Assembly (NCBI GenBank): GCA_945876755.1
Contig: CAMCPM010000010.1
Coordinates: 1-64,000, forward strand
Source: an uncultured Clostridia bacterium
GTDB lineage: Bacteria; Bacillota; Clostridia; Oscillospirales; Ruminococcaceae
Direction: 5' to 3'
DNA: 64,000 bases
The position numbers were made by a program, and so were the translations under genes. Below are positions 54,782-64,000 of this stretch, one piece after another (within the stretch, counting starts at the first letter, position 1; each line of letters begins with the position of its first letter). The notes below the pieces were generated by a model. That model saw only the letters and a program-made list of their open reading frames with translations. It ran no database searches and was not told where the DNA came from.

Positions 54782-57700
54782 TTACACCACCCTTACCGCC
54801 TTGCCCAAAGCAAAGGAGTAAAGATAAGCTTCTTTTACGCGCCTGCCGAAGATCCTGCCCAAAGCGGCGCTGTAAAGCTTCAATTGCAGGTCATACCGCA
54901 AAACCAGCGTTTTTTCGCTTGAAACACGGTCGGTTTTGTAGTCGATAAGAACAATCTCGCCGTCCTCGTCAAACATACAGTCGGCAATACCCTGAAGCAT
55001 ACTACTATTATTATACTCCATAAGCCGCTCATCGTCAATAGCAGTGTCGGATTTTTTGATTAAAAATTTCTGTTCCCGTCGGACGCTGTCGGATTTTTTC
55101 ATTCTGCGGTACAGTTCCGAGTCAAAAAACGCCGAAAGCTGTTCAAGGTCAAGACTTGCGCACTCCTCTGAACTGATAAGACCGTTTTCGGCAAGTCTTT
55201 CAGCTTCAGCGGCAGGGTCTTTCTCAGCGGCAGAATAATCAGCATACTGCATAAAGGTGTGCATTGCAGTACCCTTTTCCGCAGCTGTAAGCGCTCCTCG
55301 TTCCGCAGCAAATTCGGGTCTGCGGAGATAAAGTTTTCCCTCATCAGCGCTTTTGGCGATTTCGGTTACGGTAATTTTTGCAGACTTGTCGGTAAGTCCG
55401 CTGCCGTAACTGAAAGCGAAAAAGCTTTCAAGCCGTTTTACCTGCTCATTGTCGGGAACAGCCTGTACAGCCTGTTCGCCGCTGTCTTCATTATTTTCAA
55501 ACGCCGCCTTGCAGACTCTTACCGCTGCGGCTTTTTTCACGATAGGCAGAAATTCGCCGTCACGGAACCATTCTCCGTCCGGGTGAACAAGCATTACCAT
55601 AGATATCCAGTCAAGCATAGAACGTGCCCCTGCCGCAATTTCCGGAGTAATTCCGCCGGCAGTCATAATTTCAGAGCGCACCGAATCAATGGTTCTGCGG
55701 CTTTTTTCGTTGTCGGGAACAGTTATGAAAAGCTGCTCTCTCGCACGGGTCAGCGCAACATAAAAAAGACGCATTTCCTCGCTTCGGGAATCCGCACGGC
55801 TGATTTCTTTAAGCACGTCCTGCGGAAAGGAGTTATACAGCTTCAGCTTTTCTCTGTCCTGAATTTTGAACCCTATGCCGTACTCCGAATTAATCTGCAT
55901 ACGTCGTTTAAGGTCGTCATCGTTGAAGCGCTTTGAAGTACCGCAGAGAAACACAAACGGATACTCCAGGCCCTTTGACTTGTGTATCGTCTTGACCGCA
56001 ACAGCGTTTTCCGCCGATGACACAGTTGACGCACGTTTCAGGTCGCCGCTTCTGTTTATTATCATATCTATATACCGCACAAAGCCGGACAATCCTCCAC
56101 CTGAATTCTTTTCATAGCTTTCGGCAACGTCAAGCAAAAGTCTCAGATTAGCACGCTTCTGACTGCCGTCCTTATAGACCTGTACTGCGGAAAGGAAGTC
56201 TGTGCTGTCGTAAATCGTGCGGATAAGACGTTCAAGCCTTTGTGAAGCAGCGCAGTATCTCAGCTTGTCAAACAGCTTCATAAAACGTGATAACTTCATA
56301 TAAAGCGGCGAATTTTCCGCAATATCCGTACCTCCCTCAAGCACAAGCTTTACAGCACGGAAATACTGTTCTTCATCCTTCCCCTTTACCTCTGCAAGCT
56401 TTGCCATATCCTCAGCGGTAAGCATAAACATCGGCGACATCAGCACAGCAGTAAGCGGAATATTCTGCATCGGGTTGTCAATTACCGCAAGCATACTTGT
56501 CAGCACCGAAATTTCCCGTGATTCAAGATAGCCTGCCGGCTCCTCGGCATAAGCCTTTATACCTGCCGCAGAGAGCTCCTTAACATACATTTCCGCCTGA
56601 TTGTTGTTTCGCAGAAGAATACAGAAATCTCTCGGCTCGCAGGGACGCTCCTCACCCTTGTCGAAGACCTTTTTCACTCCAAGCATAGATTTGATTTTCA
56701 GAGCAGCGGCATGAGCTTCACCATTTATCATACCCTCGTCCTCGGCTTCATCGCTGACGTTTTCGTCCGAGGGAGCAATTATAATTTCCGTGGTTCTGTC
56801 ACCCTCGGGGTAGTCAAGTCCGCGAACAAGAGCCTCGGACTCGGTATAATCTATCTCGCCTGCTTCACGGCTCATAATACTGCCGAAAACATAGTTTACA
56901 AAGTCAATTACCTCGCCGCTGCTGCGGAAGTTCCTATTAAGAAAAATCGCCGCATTTGTCCCCGAAAAATCCACGCCCGTATATTCATTGGAAACCGAAA
57001 GCGCATTAAGGAACAGCTTCGGATTTGCAAGCCTGAAACGGTAGATAGACTGCTTTACATCTCCGACCGTGAACAGATTTGTTCCGCCTTTTTCGGCTTT
57101 ACCGTTCTTTGACAGCATTTTGAAAATCAAGTCCTGATTGTTGTTTGCGTCCTGAAATTCGTCTATCATTATCATGCTGTAATAATCTGACAGCTCACGG
57201 GCAAGAGCAGTTTTCACTATGCCGCCGTTTTCGTCTCTTTTTGCAAGAAGCTTTATTGCAAGCTGCTCGGCATCGGAAAAGCCAAGAGCATTTTTGCCGA
57301 TTTTAAGACTGTACAGTTCTTCGGAAAAAGTTTCGATGACCTCGTACAAATCCCTTAAAATTTCTGCGTGGACTTTGTAATCGTCCTTGATTTCATCAAG
57401 CAGAAAAATACTTTTCTCCGCCTTTTCAAGTTCTTTTTTGTACTTGCCACGAATCTCCTTGATTTTCTCGGAAACGGCTTTTTCCTCATCGTTCATACCG
57501 CGAGGAAAGCTTATTCTTGTTTTGACCTGCTCAGGCGGTGAAACTCTTTCGTCCCAGCCATACTCAGTACAGCCGAGATTTTTTATCATCAGCTTAATGC
57601 GGTCAGTTTCCGCTTCAATAGCATCGGAAGATGCTCCACACAGTTCGGCATAAAGTCTGCCTGCATACTCCGCCTGACCAAGTATTTTACGGTACTTCCC

Positions 57701-58366
57701 GTCAAGACGTTTTATGTACTCACGGGCAAGCATATCCGTTTCGGGATCAAAGCCTGCCGAATAACGCTCTGCCTGCTCCCGTACCCAATCGCCGTAAAAC
57801 GGCACCGACATGAGAAAATCGTAAATTTTCAGCACCGCTTCTTCAAGCTCGTCATCGCCCCGTTTGGCACCGCTGAAAAAGTCCGCAAGACGTTCTGTTT
57901 TCTCGGGCTGTTCCGCATAAAATTTTTCAAGAGTATTTTCCGCAGCACGCCTTTTTAACAGCATTTCTTCGGTATCGTCAAGAATACGGAAGCCTGCGGA
58001 AATGTCCAGCGACTGAATATTCTCCCGTATCATATCAAAGCAGAATGAATGTATGGTTGAAATTTTCGCTGTCTGCAATAAAGCCTGCTGACGACAAAGC
58101 CAAAGGTTATCGGGTTCTTTTTCGATTTTAGCGGACAGCGCCGCTGCCAGTCGCTGCTTCATTTGCGCGGCTGCGTCGTTAGTAAAGGTTACGACAACAA
58201 GCCTGTCGGCAGGAGTTTTATTCTCGGTATCGGAAAGTATGCCGATAAGCCGTTCAACAAGGACTGAGGTCTTGCCGCTTCCTGCGGCTGCGGAAACGAT
58301 TATTCCCGTGCCTCTCGCCGTAATAGCGTCAAGCTGTTCTTTTGTCCAGTCAGACATTTTCCGCAC
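54782..58366 (-). CDS. addA: Helicase-exonuclease AddAB, subunit AddA
   Basis: WTKEQLDAITARGTGIIVSAAAGSGKTSVLVERLI...LIDYKTDRVSSEKTLVLRYDLQLKLYSAALGR. Confidence 0.98.
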   Translation of the reverse strand: MRKMSDWTKEQLDAITARGTGIIVSAAAGSGKTSVLVERLIGILSDTENKTPADRLVVVTFTNDAAAQMKQRLAAALSAKIEKEPDNLWLCRQQALLQTAKISTIHSFCFDMIRENIQSLDISAGFRILDDTEEMLLKRRAAENTLEKFYAEQPEKTERLADFFSGAKRGDDELEEAVLKIYDFLMSVPFYGDWVREQAERYSAGFDPETDMLAREYIKRLDGKYRKILGQAEYAGRLYAELCGASSDAIEAETDRIKLMIKNLGCTEYGWDERVSPPEQVKTRISFPRGMNDEEKAVSEKIKEIRGKYKKELEKAEKSIFLLDEIKDDYKVHAEILRDLYEVIETFSEELYSLKIGKNALGFSDAEQLAIKLLAKRDENGGIVKTALARELSDYYSMIMIDEFQDANNNQDLIFKMLSKNGKAEKGGTNLFTVGDVKQSIYRFRLANPKLFLNALSVSNEYTGVDFSGTNAAIFLNRNFRSSGEVIDFVNYVFGSIMSREAGEIDYTESEALVRGLDYPEGDRTTEIIIAPSDENVSDEAEDEGMINGEAHAAALKIKSMLGVKKVFDKGEERPCEPRDFCILLRNNNQAEMYVKELSAAGIKAYAEEPAGYLESREISVLTSMLAVIDNPMQNIPLTAVLMSPMFMLTAEDMAKLAEVKGKDEEQYFRAVKLVLEGGTDIAENSPLYMKLSRFMKLFDKLRYCAASQRLERLIRTIYDSTDFLSAVQVYKDGSQKRANLRLLLDVAESYEKNSGGGLSGFVRYIDMIINRSGDLKRASTVSSAENAVAVKTIHKSKGLEYPFVFLCGTSKRFNDDDLKRRMQINSEYGIGFKIQDREKLKLYNSFPQDVLKEISRADSRSEEMRLFYVALTRAREQLFITVPDNEKSRRTIDSVRSEIMTAGGITPEIAAGARSMLDWISMVMLVHPDGEWFRDGEFLPIVKKAAAVRVCKAAFENNEDSGEQAVQAVPDNEQVKRLESFFAFSYGSGLTDKSAKITVTEIAKSADEGKLYLRRPEFAAERGALTAAEKGTAMHTFMQYADYSAAEKDPAAEAERLAENGLISSEECASLDLEQLSAFFDSELYRRMKKSDSVRREQKFLIKKSDTAIDDERLMEYNNSSMLQGIADCMFDEDGEIVLIDYKTDRVSSEKTLVLRYDLQLKLYSAALGRIFGRRVKEAYLYSFALGKAVRVV

Positions 58367-61300
58367 CTCCGTTCATGATTTCCTTTATCTGTTCCGCCGA
58401 GTCAGGAGCATACTCACGCACTTTTGACGGCGGATAATTTCCGCATATGCTTCGGTAATCGCAGTATGAGCATGGAAGAAATCCGCCGCCGTCCATAAGC
58501 GGAACAGCTTCGATTTTTCCGCGCACAAGATTATCGGCAGTTTCCTCCAGAAGCTTATATGAATACCTGCGGAGATTTTCAAGCTGCTCCGCAGTGATAA
58601 GCTTTGAGTAAGCATAATAACCGCTTGAAGAACGCTTCACGGGAATAAACCTTCCGCCGCAGTCAGCCTCCATTGCCGTGATAACTTCATCGTCCAGCAG
58701 GACGGCTCCCTTCATTTTGTATGTATCGTTTAGAACGCCGTTCAGAGCCGCCTCGTCGTCAGAACGCCCCAAACCTGCGGCAGCGTCCTTGGCAGGCATA
58801 TACAGTACGCCCGACGGTACAGCGTCTCTGAATCTGCCCTTGTGGTTCAAGTCGGTAAGCGCAAAAAGGTACAAAAGCATCTGCATATTAACGCCGTAAA
58901 GCAGGTCCTCATACCGAAAATCCTTTGTACCCGATTTGTAGTCAATAACACGGATATAAGCCGTACCATCCTTTCGGTAAAGGTCAACACGGTCGACCGT
59001 TCCCTCAAAATAAACGGTTATTCCGCCCGGAGTAACCAGCTTCAGCGGAGGCTCGTCACCGTCTCTTTTTAAAGTGTACTCAAACTCTTCAGGTACAAAG
59101 CCGCTCTGAGCAAGCTCCTCAGAAAGTCTTTGCAAAATATCCGTCAGCGTATCGGAAAGCCTTGAAAACGCCGCTTTATAGCGCCGTGTCTTTCCATAAT
59201 CGCCGCCGACTGCATCGCTTTTGTAATATTCGTCAAGATGTTTTTTGACCTGAGCCGTGATTTCCGCACGGCTCATATTAACAAATTCCTGCTTGCTTTT
59301 TTCACGAAGTATTCCGCACAGGCAGTAGTGTATCGCGTTTCCTCTTGACGGACTGTCAAGCTCGATTTTTTCGGGCGGATATATGTGCAGACCCTTTTCG
59401 CAGTAATACATAAACGGGCATTTGCGGTAATCCTCAAATCGGGAAGCCGACATTGAAACGGTACTTCCGAAAAGCTTTTTTCCCGTTTCAGCAGAAAGCG
59501 AGTGCCCCACGGAATTTTCAACAGCTTTAAGGTATGCAAGCCGCTCCGAATATTCGGGAATTTCGTCAAGTGCCGCAAAAAGACTTGCAGACTCTGTATC
59601 GCTGCGCTTATAGCAGCGGACATACTGATAATAAGCCGCCCCTGCCGTAGTACAGAACGAAAGCAGTCCCCTGCCGTTAAAATCGGTTACTGACTCTGCA
59701 CCGAACATTTCGGCAGTCTGTGCGATTATCACCGACGAATAAAGCGGCTTGCCCGAAACGTCCGACATTGCATATGACATATAAAGCTTTTCCGAAGCGC
59801 CCGAAAGCACGGAATACGCCACAAAGCGCTCTTCTGCAAGCTTATCCTTGACTCCGCCCGAAAGGGTGATTCCCGCATTTTCAAGAGCAAGGCGGTCACG
59901 GTCGCTGAAAAGTCCCTCAGGCTTTGCCGCATAAGGGAAGATACCCTCATTTACCCCCACCGCAAAGATAACCTTCGGCTCGGCAAGACGCGCCGTATGC
60001 GCCGCCATGAACTGCACGCAGTCAAGAGTCTGAGGCGGAGAAGAAAGCTTCAGCTTTGACACAGCCGATGAAAAAATTTCCGCAAAATCCGCAAGACTGA
60101 GTTTTGTATCGGCAAGCACCCTGTTCAAAGTCTCCAGCAGACCGCAAAGCAGCTCCCAAAGCTGTTTAACCTCACGAACCGCCGCAAGCGCAGCGGCGTC
60201 CTCGGTAGTGCAGTTATCGTACATTGCGCACAGATTTTCAAATAGTCCCACATCGTCAAAAAGAGTCAGTAATGCGGCACAGATGGTTTTACCGTCAGCA
60301 TTTTCACAGGTACTTCCAAACTTGAAAATCGGCTCGGCAACACACTGTCTGACCTGCTCTGCGCCATATCTTACATCATCATACACAAACGGCTCTCTCC
60401 ACATTTTTCCGTCAACGTTCCATTTGTAGCAGTAGCTTTCCGCTGCGGCAATTTCGCTTTCGTCAAGACCGAGCATACCCGTTTTCATATAGCGGAGCCA
60501 GTCCTCGGAGGAAGCATTTTTGTCCGCCGCAAGAGCAAGTGCAGACTTTACAAAAATAAACAGAGCCTTATGGGCAGCAGTATGATTTTCGTCGGTATAA
60601 AAAGGTATGTCATAACGTTCAAAAGCGCTTTCCATTACCGAGGAATAGCTTTCTTTCTGCCGTGCGAGAACAGCTATATCGTTGTAACGATAGCCCTCCT
60701 CCATGACAAGACGGCGTATCTCAGAGCAGACAAAGTCCCCCTCGTCATAGCCGTCGGCGGCACGGTAAACCTTTACCGCACTGCATTTTCCGTTAAATTT
60801 CTCTCTGACGTAACGCAGAACGTTTTCGCTGAAAAATGCAAGCTCAGGCGCACGGAAGCGCTTTTGCTCCGTAAGCATATCATTTTTCACGGGAATGTTG
60901 TAGTCAGCAGCAGTCTGCATAAGTTTGCTTATTGTCCTGTTTACCGTTTCAAAAATTGAGTAATTCACCGGTTTACGGTCAGCCGTTGCAAGGCATATCG
61001 TTACGCTCTCGCTCTGTGTTATAACCGCTTTGAGAAAAGCGTGTTCGTCCGCAGTAAAGCTTTTGAATGCGTCGATAAACACGGTTTTTCCGCAGAAATA
61101 ACCGTTTTTCGAGGCACGCCTCGCCGCTTCTGCGATATCTCCTTCGCCGTCCTTATAGCCGCTTTCGGAGAGCATTTTCCCGTACTCGGAATAAATTAAC
61201 GCAATGTCCGAAACCTTATCCCTTACGCTTTCGTCAAGTCCGTCTGTACAGGCTGCAAGCTGTTCGGCAGTAATTCCGCTGAGAGTAAGCTCCTTTACAA

Positions 61301-61670
61301 TGTCAAGTCCGCTGTCAACAAAAGCAGACGACTTCGCCTGACGGTTGTAAAAGCAAAGTCCCTCTCTTGCGATAAGTTCCTTTAGGGTACGGAACATCAG
61401 CACATTTTTTACCGTATCATCGGCATATCTGCCCTTTAAGCCGCCATGCTTAATAAAAATATCCCTTGCAGTTCTTGCAAAGGAAAGCACGTTCACACGG
61501 TTGAAAAGCTCCATGCCAAGACGCTCGTAAAGAGCGCGGTCGAACTCAAATGAAAACTGGTCAGGAATTATGACAAGAACGTCCTTATCCGCTTTTACTG
61601 CGGATTCTATACGGTTCATCATCTCATAGGTTTTTCCGCAGCCTGCGCCGCCTGTTATCAGATCAAGCAT
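58350..61670 (-). CDS. addB: Helicase-exonuclease AddAB, subunit AddB
   Basis: MLDLITGGAGCGKTYEMMNRI; KCPFMYYCEKGLHI and PCSYCDYRSICG Fe-S cysteines; VIDYKSGTKDF. Confidence 0.97.
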   Translation of the reverse strand: MLDLITGGAGCGKTYEMMNRIESAVKADKDVLVIIPDQFSFEFDRALYERLGMELFNRVNVLSFARTARDIFIKHGGLKGRYADDTVKNVLMFRTLKELIAREGLCFYNRQAKSSAFVDSGLDIVKELTLSGITAEQLAACTDGLDESVRDKVSDIALIYSEYGKMLSESGYKDGEGDIAEAARRASKNGYFCGKTVFIDAFKSFTADEHAFLKAVITQSESVTICLATADRKPVNYSIFETVNRTISKLMQTAADYNIPVKNDMLTEQKRFRAPELAFFSENVLRYVREKFNGKCSAVKVYRAADGYDEGDFVCSEIRRLVMEEGYRYNDIAVLARQKESYSSVMESAFERYDIPFYTDENHTAAHKALFIFVKSALALAADKNASSEDWLRYMKTGMLGLDESEIAAAESYCYKWNVDGKMWREPFVYDDVRYGAEQVRQCVAEPIFKFGSTCENADGKTICAALLTLFDDVGLFENLCAMYDNCTTEDAAALAAVREVKQLWELLCGLLETLNRVLADTKLSLADFAEIFSSAVSKLKLSSPPQTLDCVQFMAAHTARLAEPKVIFAVGVNEGIFPYAAKPEGLFSDRDRLALENAGITLSGGVKDKLAEERFVAYSVLSGASEKLYMSYAMSDVSGKPLYSSVIIAQTAEMFGAESVTDFNGRGLLSFCTTAGAAYYQYVRCYKRSDTESASLFAALDEIPEYSERLAYLKAVENSVGHSLSAETGKKLFGSTVSMSASRFEDYRKCPFMYYCEKGLHIYPPEKIELDSPSRGNAIHYCLCGILREKSKQEFVNMSRAEITAQVKKHLDEYYKSDAVGGDYGKTRRYKAAFSRLSDTLTDILQRLSEELAQSGFVPEEFEYTLKRDGDEPPLKLVTPGGITVYFEGTVDRVDLYRKDGTAYIRVIDYKSGTKDFRYEDLLYGVNMQMLLYLFALTDLNHKGRFRDAVPSGVLYMPAKDAAAGLGRSDDEAALNGVLNDTYKMKGAVLLDDEVITAMEADCGGRFIPVKRSSSGYYAYSKLITAEQLENLRRYSYKLLEETADNLVRGKIEAVPLMDGGGFLPCSYCDYRSICGNYPPSKVREYAPDSAEQIKEIMNGGAENV

Positions 61671-61676
61671 AGCATT

Positions 61677-62210
61677 TTACCTCTTCCCGTTACGTTTAAT
61701 ATCAGCAAACCGCCACGGAATATCCCTGTATTCAGGCGTTGCATAGTTGATTCCTACTCTCGGCAAAGTCTCGATTTCGGGACAGTAACCGTCGTACTCT
61801 ATCCTTATTCTCGGATTTCCGCAAATCGGCTCACCGTTGAAGCTTTTGTCGATTCCAAGCCTTTTGGTAAGCTTGGCAGGACCGTCATAAACCTCGCAGG
61901 CACGAAAAAGCACACCCTGAGGCTGATTCTCCTCACCTGTGATAACATTCATCAGCCAGTGCATTCCGTAGCAAAGATAAACATAAATTATCCCGGATTT
62001 TCCGTACAGCAGCTCCGTCCTCGGAGTACGTCCCTTGCAGGCGTGACAAGCAGTATCCTCCTCACCCCGATACGCCTCGGTCTCGGTAATTCGCAGAGCA
62101 ATTTCAGAACCGTCCTCAAACGTGCGGACGATAAGCTTTCCAACTAAATCGGGAGCGACTTCAAGGCAGTCACGGTGAAAAAATTTTTCTGTAAGAACTG
62201 TATTTTTCAT
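61677..62210 (-). CDS. DNA-3-methyladenine glycosylase (MPG/AAG family)
   Basis: LRITETEAYRGEEDTACHACKGRTPRTELLYGKSGIIYVYLCYGMHWLMNVIT. Confidence 0.96.
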   Translation of the reverse strand: MKNTVLTEKFFHRDCLEVAPDLVGKLIVRTFEDGSEIALRITETEAYRGEEDTACHACKGRTPRTELLYGKSGIIYVYLCYGMHWLMNVITGEENQPQGVLFRACEVYDGPAKLTKRLGIDKSFNGEPICGNPRIRIEYDGYCPEIETLPRVGINYATPEYRDIPWRFADIKRNGKR

Positions 62211-62643
62211 TAATAATATCTCCGTTTTCCCACTTCATAAAAATTTCATTTTCACAAGTATCAAGGTCAAGCTGTTCTCTTACTTCGGTAAAATTCTCTC
62301 GTTGGTAAAATTCAACTGCCCTGACGTTTTTTCTGTAAACGCACAAAGTAAGCTTTGGATATAAAGCCTTTACATGATCGAGAAGAGCTTTTCCCACACC
62401 TTGCGAACGGTACTCGCCGTCAACGAAAATCCCCTCTATGTGTCTGTTTTTTACGCCTACAAAACCGATAACTTTTCCGTCACGTTCAAAGACGTAAACC
62501 TCTGCCTCCGGAATTGCCTTTGCGGCAAAAGCAAAGCGCTCCTGCCAGTAATCGGGATTTATGAAGCTGTGTGTTTCAAGATTTGAAGCAAGCCATATTT
62601 CCATGACTGTTTGCAGATCCTGTTCCGTAAATTTTCTTATCAT
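62170..62643 (-). CDS. GNAT-family N-acetyltransferase
   Basis: MIRKFTEQDLQTVMEIWLASNLETHSFINPDYW...IEGIFVDGEYRSQGVGKALLDHVK. Confidence 0.92.
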   Translation of the reverse strand: MIRKFTEQDLQTVMEIWLASNLETHSFINPDYWQERFAFAAKAIPEAEVYVFERDGKVIGFVGVKNRHIEGIFVDGEYRSQGVGKALLDHVKALYPKLTLCVYRKNVRAVEFYQRENFTEVREQLDLDTCENEIFMKWENGDIINEKYSSYRKIFSP

Positions 62644-62706
62644 TACTTTATCTCCGTAATATTACATATTATATTAAATTATAACACAAAACATTTTTTT
62701 TGTAAA

Positions 62707-62747
62707 TATAAAAAGCGCAGATACCGAAATACAGTATCTGCGCTTTT
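62707..62747 (-). terminator. Terminator downstream of the GGDEF gene
   Basis: 14-bp stem AAAAGCGCAGATAC...GTATCTGCGCTTTT. Confidence 0.85.
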
Positions 62748-62762
62748 GCGCTCGTATTTTCT

Positions 62763-64000
62763 TTAAAGCAAATGGCTGATGTCGTTCACATAGCCGTTAT
62801 CAGGTATCTGCTCCTGCGTCTCCTGCACAGGCTCCGCAGCCTGCTTCTGAGGCGATTTCGCATACGCATATGCAGATTTGCCGTGTTTTTTGATATTGTA
62901 CATTGCTTCGTCCGCAGCAGCAATAACCTCTTCAGTAGTTTTGCCGCTCTCACGCAGGAACGCAATACCTATCGAACAATGAACATTAAGCTTAAGTCCG
63001 GTAGATTCCGACGTAAAGCCCTTTCCGAGGATGTCAATAATTTCCTGAGCAATTTTACCCGAATCTCCGTAAAGCGTAAGGTTTGTAAGACAAGCCACAA
63101 ATTCGTCGCCGCCAAAACGTCCGGCAAAGCCGTGTTCAAAGCATATCTCTTTAAGGGTATCCGCAACAAATTTAAGAACCTCATCGCCGCAGGCATGTCC
63201 GTATTCGTCATTAAAGAACTTGAAATCGTCCAAATCAATAAAAAGCATTGCATCAAGAGTTTTCTTCATAGATGAATTTTCGATCTCGGCAGCAAGACTC
63301 TTGAGGAAGGTTTCTCTATTATAAAGCTGAGTAAGTGCATCATAGCTTGCACGCTGGAGCAGATGCATTTCGCTCTTCTTTTCCTTGTCGATATCCATGA
63401 TAACGCCGACGATCTTTGTCGGAACCTCGTCACGGTTAAAGAACTTGGTAGCTTTTATCATTATCCATACAAAGTCGCCGTAAATGCTCTTTACACGGTA
63501 TTCTCCCTGCATGAAATTTGCAGGACCCAGAATACGTTCAAGGTCATTCATATAGCGCTCTTTGTCATCCTTATGTACACGTATCTTGTAGAAAAAGCTT
63601 TCTTTCATGCTGTCGTCCTTCGGGCGGTAGCTGAATTTCTTGTTAAAGTTTTTGGAAACAAACACTGTACCCTTTTTAAAGCTTATCTCAAATACGATAT
63701 TATTAGTAATTTCAACAATAGTCCGATAACGCTGTTCACTTTCAAAAACGTCATCAAACATTGCATTGAACGCATTTCCTATAGCACGGAACTCATCATT
63801 GCTTTTTATATCAAACCTGGCGTTCATATCGCCCTTCTGTTTTTTCTGGAAGACTTTCATTATCTCGCCTATCGGCTTTGTAAAGTAATAAACAAACAAA
63901 ACCGTTCCTATACAGGAAATAATAAGCACGATAGTAGAAATATTCCTCATAGCTCCGCTGACCTTTTCAGCCTCGCTTTTAAGGCTGTACTTGTCTGAAA
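62763..64000 (-). CDS. HAMP-PAS-GGDEF diguanylate cyclase (N-terminus beyond the right edge)
   Basis: HAMP region KPIGEIMKVFQKKQKGDMNARFDIKSNDEFRAIGNAFNAM; PAS; AGRFGGDEFVACL; frame remains open to the window edge. Confidence 0.95.
   Translation of the reverse strand, partial: SDKYSLKSEAEKVSGAMRNISTIVLIISCIGTVLFVYYFTKPIGEIMKVFQKKQKGDMNARFDIKSNDEFRAIGNAFNAMFDDVFESEQRYRTIVEITNNIVFEISFKKGTVFVSKNFNKKFSYRPKDDSMKESFFYKIRVHKDDKERYMNDLERILGPANFMQGEYRVKSIYGDFVWIMIKATKFFNRDEVPTKIVGVIMDIDKEKKSEMHLLQRASYDALTQLYNRETFLKSLAAEIENSSMKKTLDAMLFIDLDDFKFFNDEYGHACGDEVLKFVADTLKEICFEHGFAGRFGGDEFVACLTNLTLYGDSGKIAQEIIDILGKGFTSESTGLKLNVHCSIGIAFLRESGKTTEEVIAAADEAMYNIKKHGKSAYAYAKSPQKQAAEPVQETQEQIPDNGYVNDISHLL

Noticed and set aside
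24029-64000. Possible novel defence system among the minus-strand genes (addAB, SMC, RarA, GGDEF)
   Set aside because: These are recognisable housekeeping orthologues in conventional neighbourhoods (rsfS-yqeK-nadD-yhbY, rnc-smc-ftsY, dprA-topA-trmFO, infC-rpmI-rplT); no defence-type cassette seen.

Overview
The window looks like a chromosomal segment of a Ruminococcus-like (Oscillospiraceae) Firmicute; this taxonomic call is inferred from gene content and style, not computed. Three zones stand out. (1) 1 to ~4.3 kb: a small, decaying integrative element or phage satellite. It has an integrase start running off the left edge, a divergent XRE repressor, an HTH gene, an excisionase-like gene, an internally deleted primase and a tyrosine-integrase ghost. 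(2) 4.3-14.5 kb: a polysaccharide-degradation locus (AraC regulator + GH2, divergent from a membrane-anchored GH44). It is followed by the remains of a serine-recombinase mobile element: an amber-interrupted coiled-coil pseudogene, a cluster of perfect palindromes, XRE, a TnpW-like gene, a large serine recombinase and a second tyrosine-integrase ghost, next to tRNA-Pro(GGG). (3) 14.6-64 kb: mostly conserved core genes on the minus strand (rarA, glyA, metK with SAM riboswitch, ribU with FMN riboswitch, efp, rpsU, leuS, rsfS-yqeK-nadD-yhbY, tsaD-rimI-dus, polA, rdgB, ftsY, smc, rnc, plsX, trmFO, topA, dprA, infC-rpmI-rplT, addAB, a GGDEF protein), with a GH5 cellulase and a triple-HhH ComEA-like protein. 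I saw no CRISPR array and no rRNA. I did not find an obviously new multi-gene system. The most unusual signals are the palindrome array at 11.08-11.38 kb, the deletion-scarred satellite at the left edge, the two integrase ghosts sharing a 21-nt motif, and a probable AUA start for infC.
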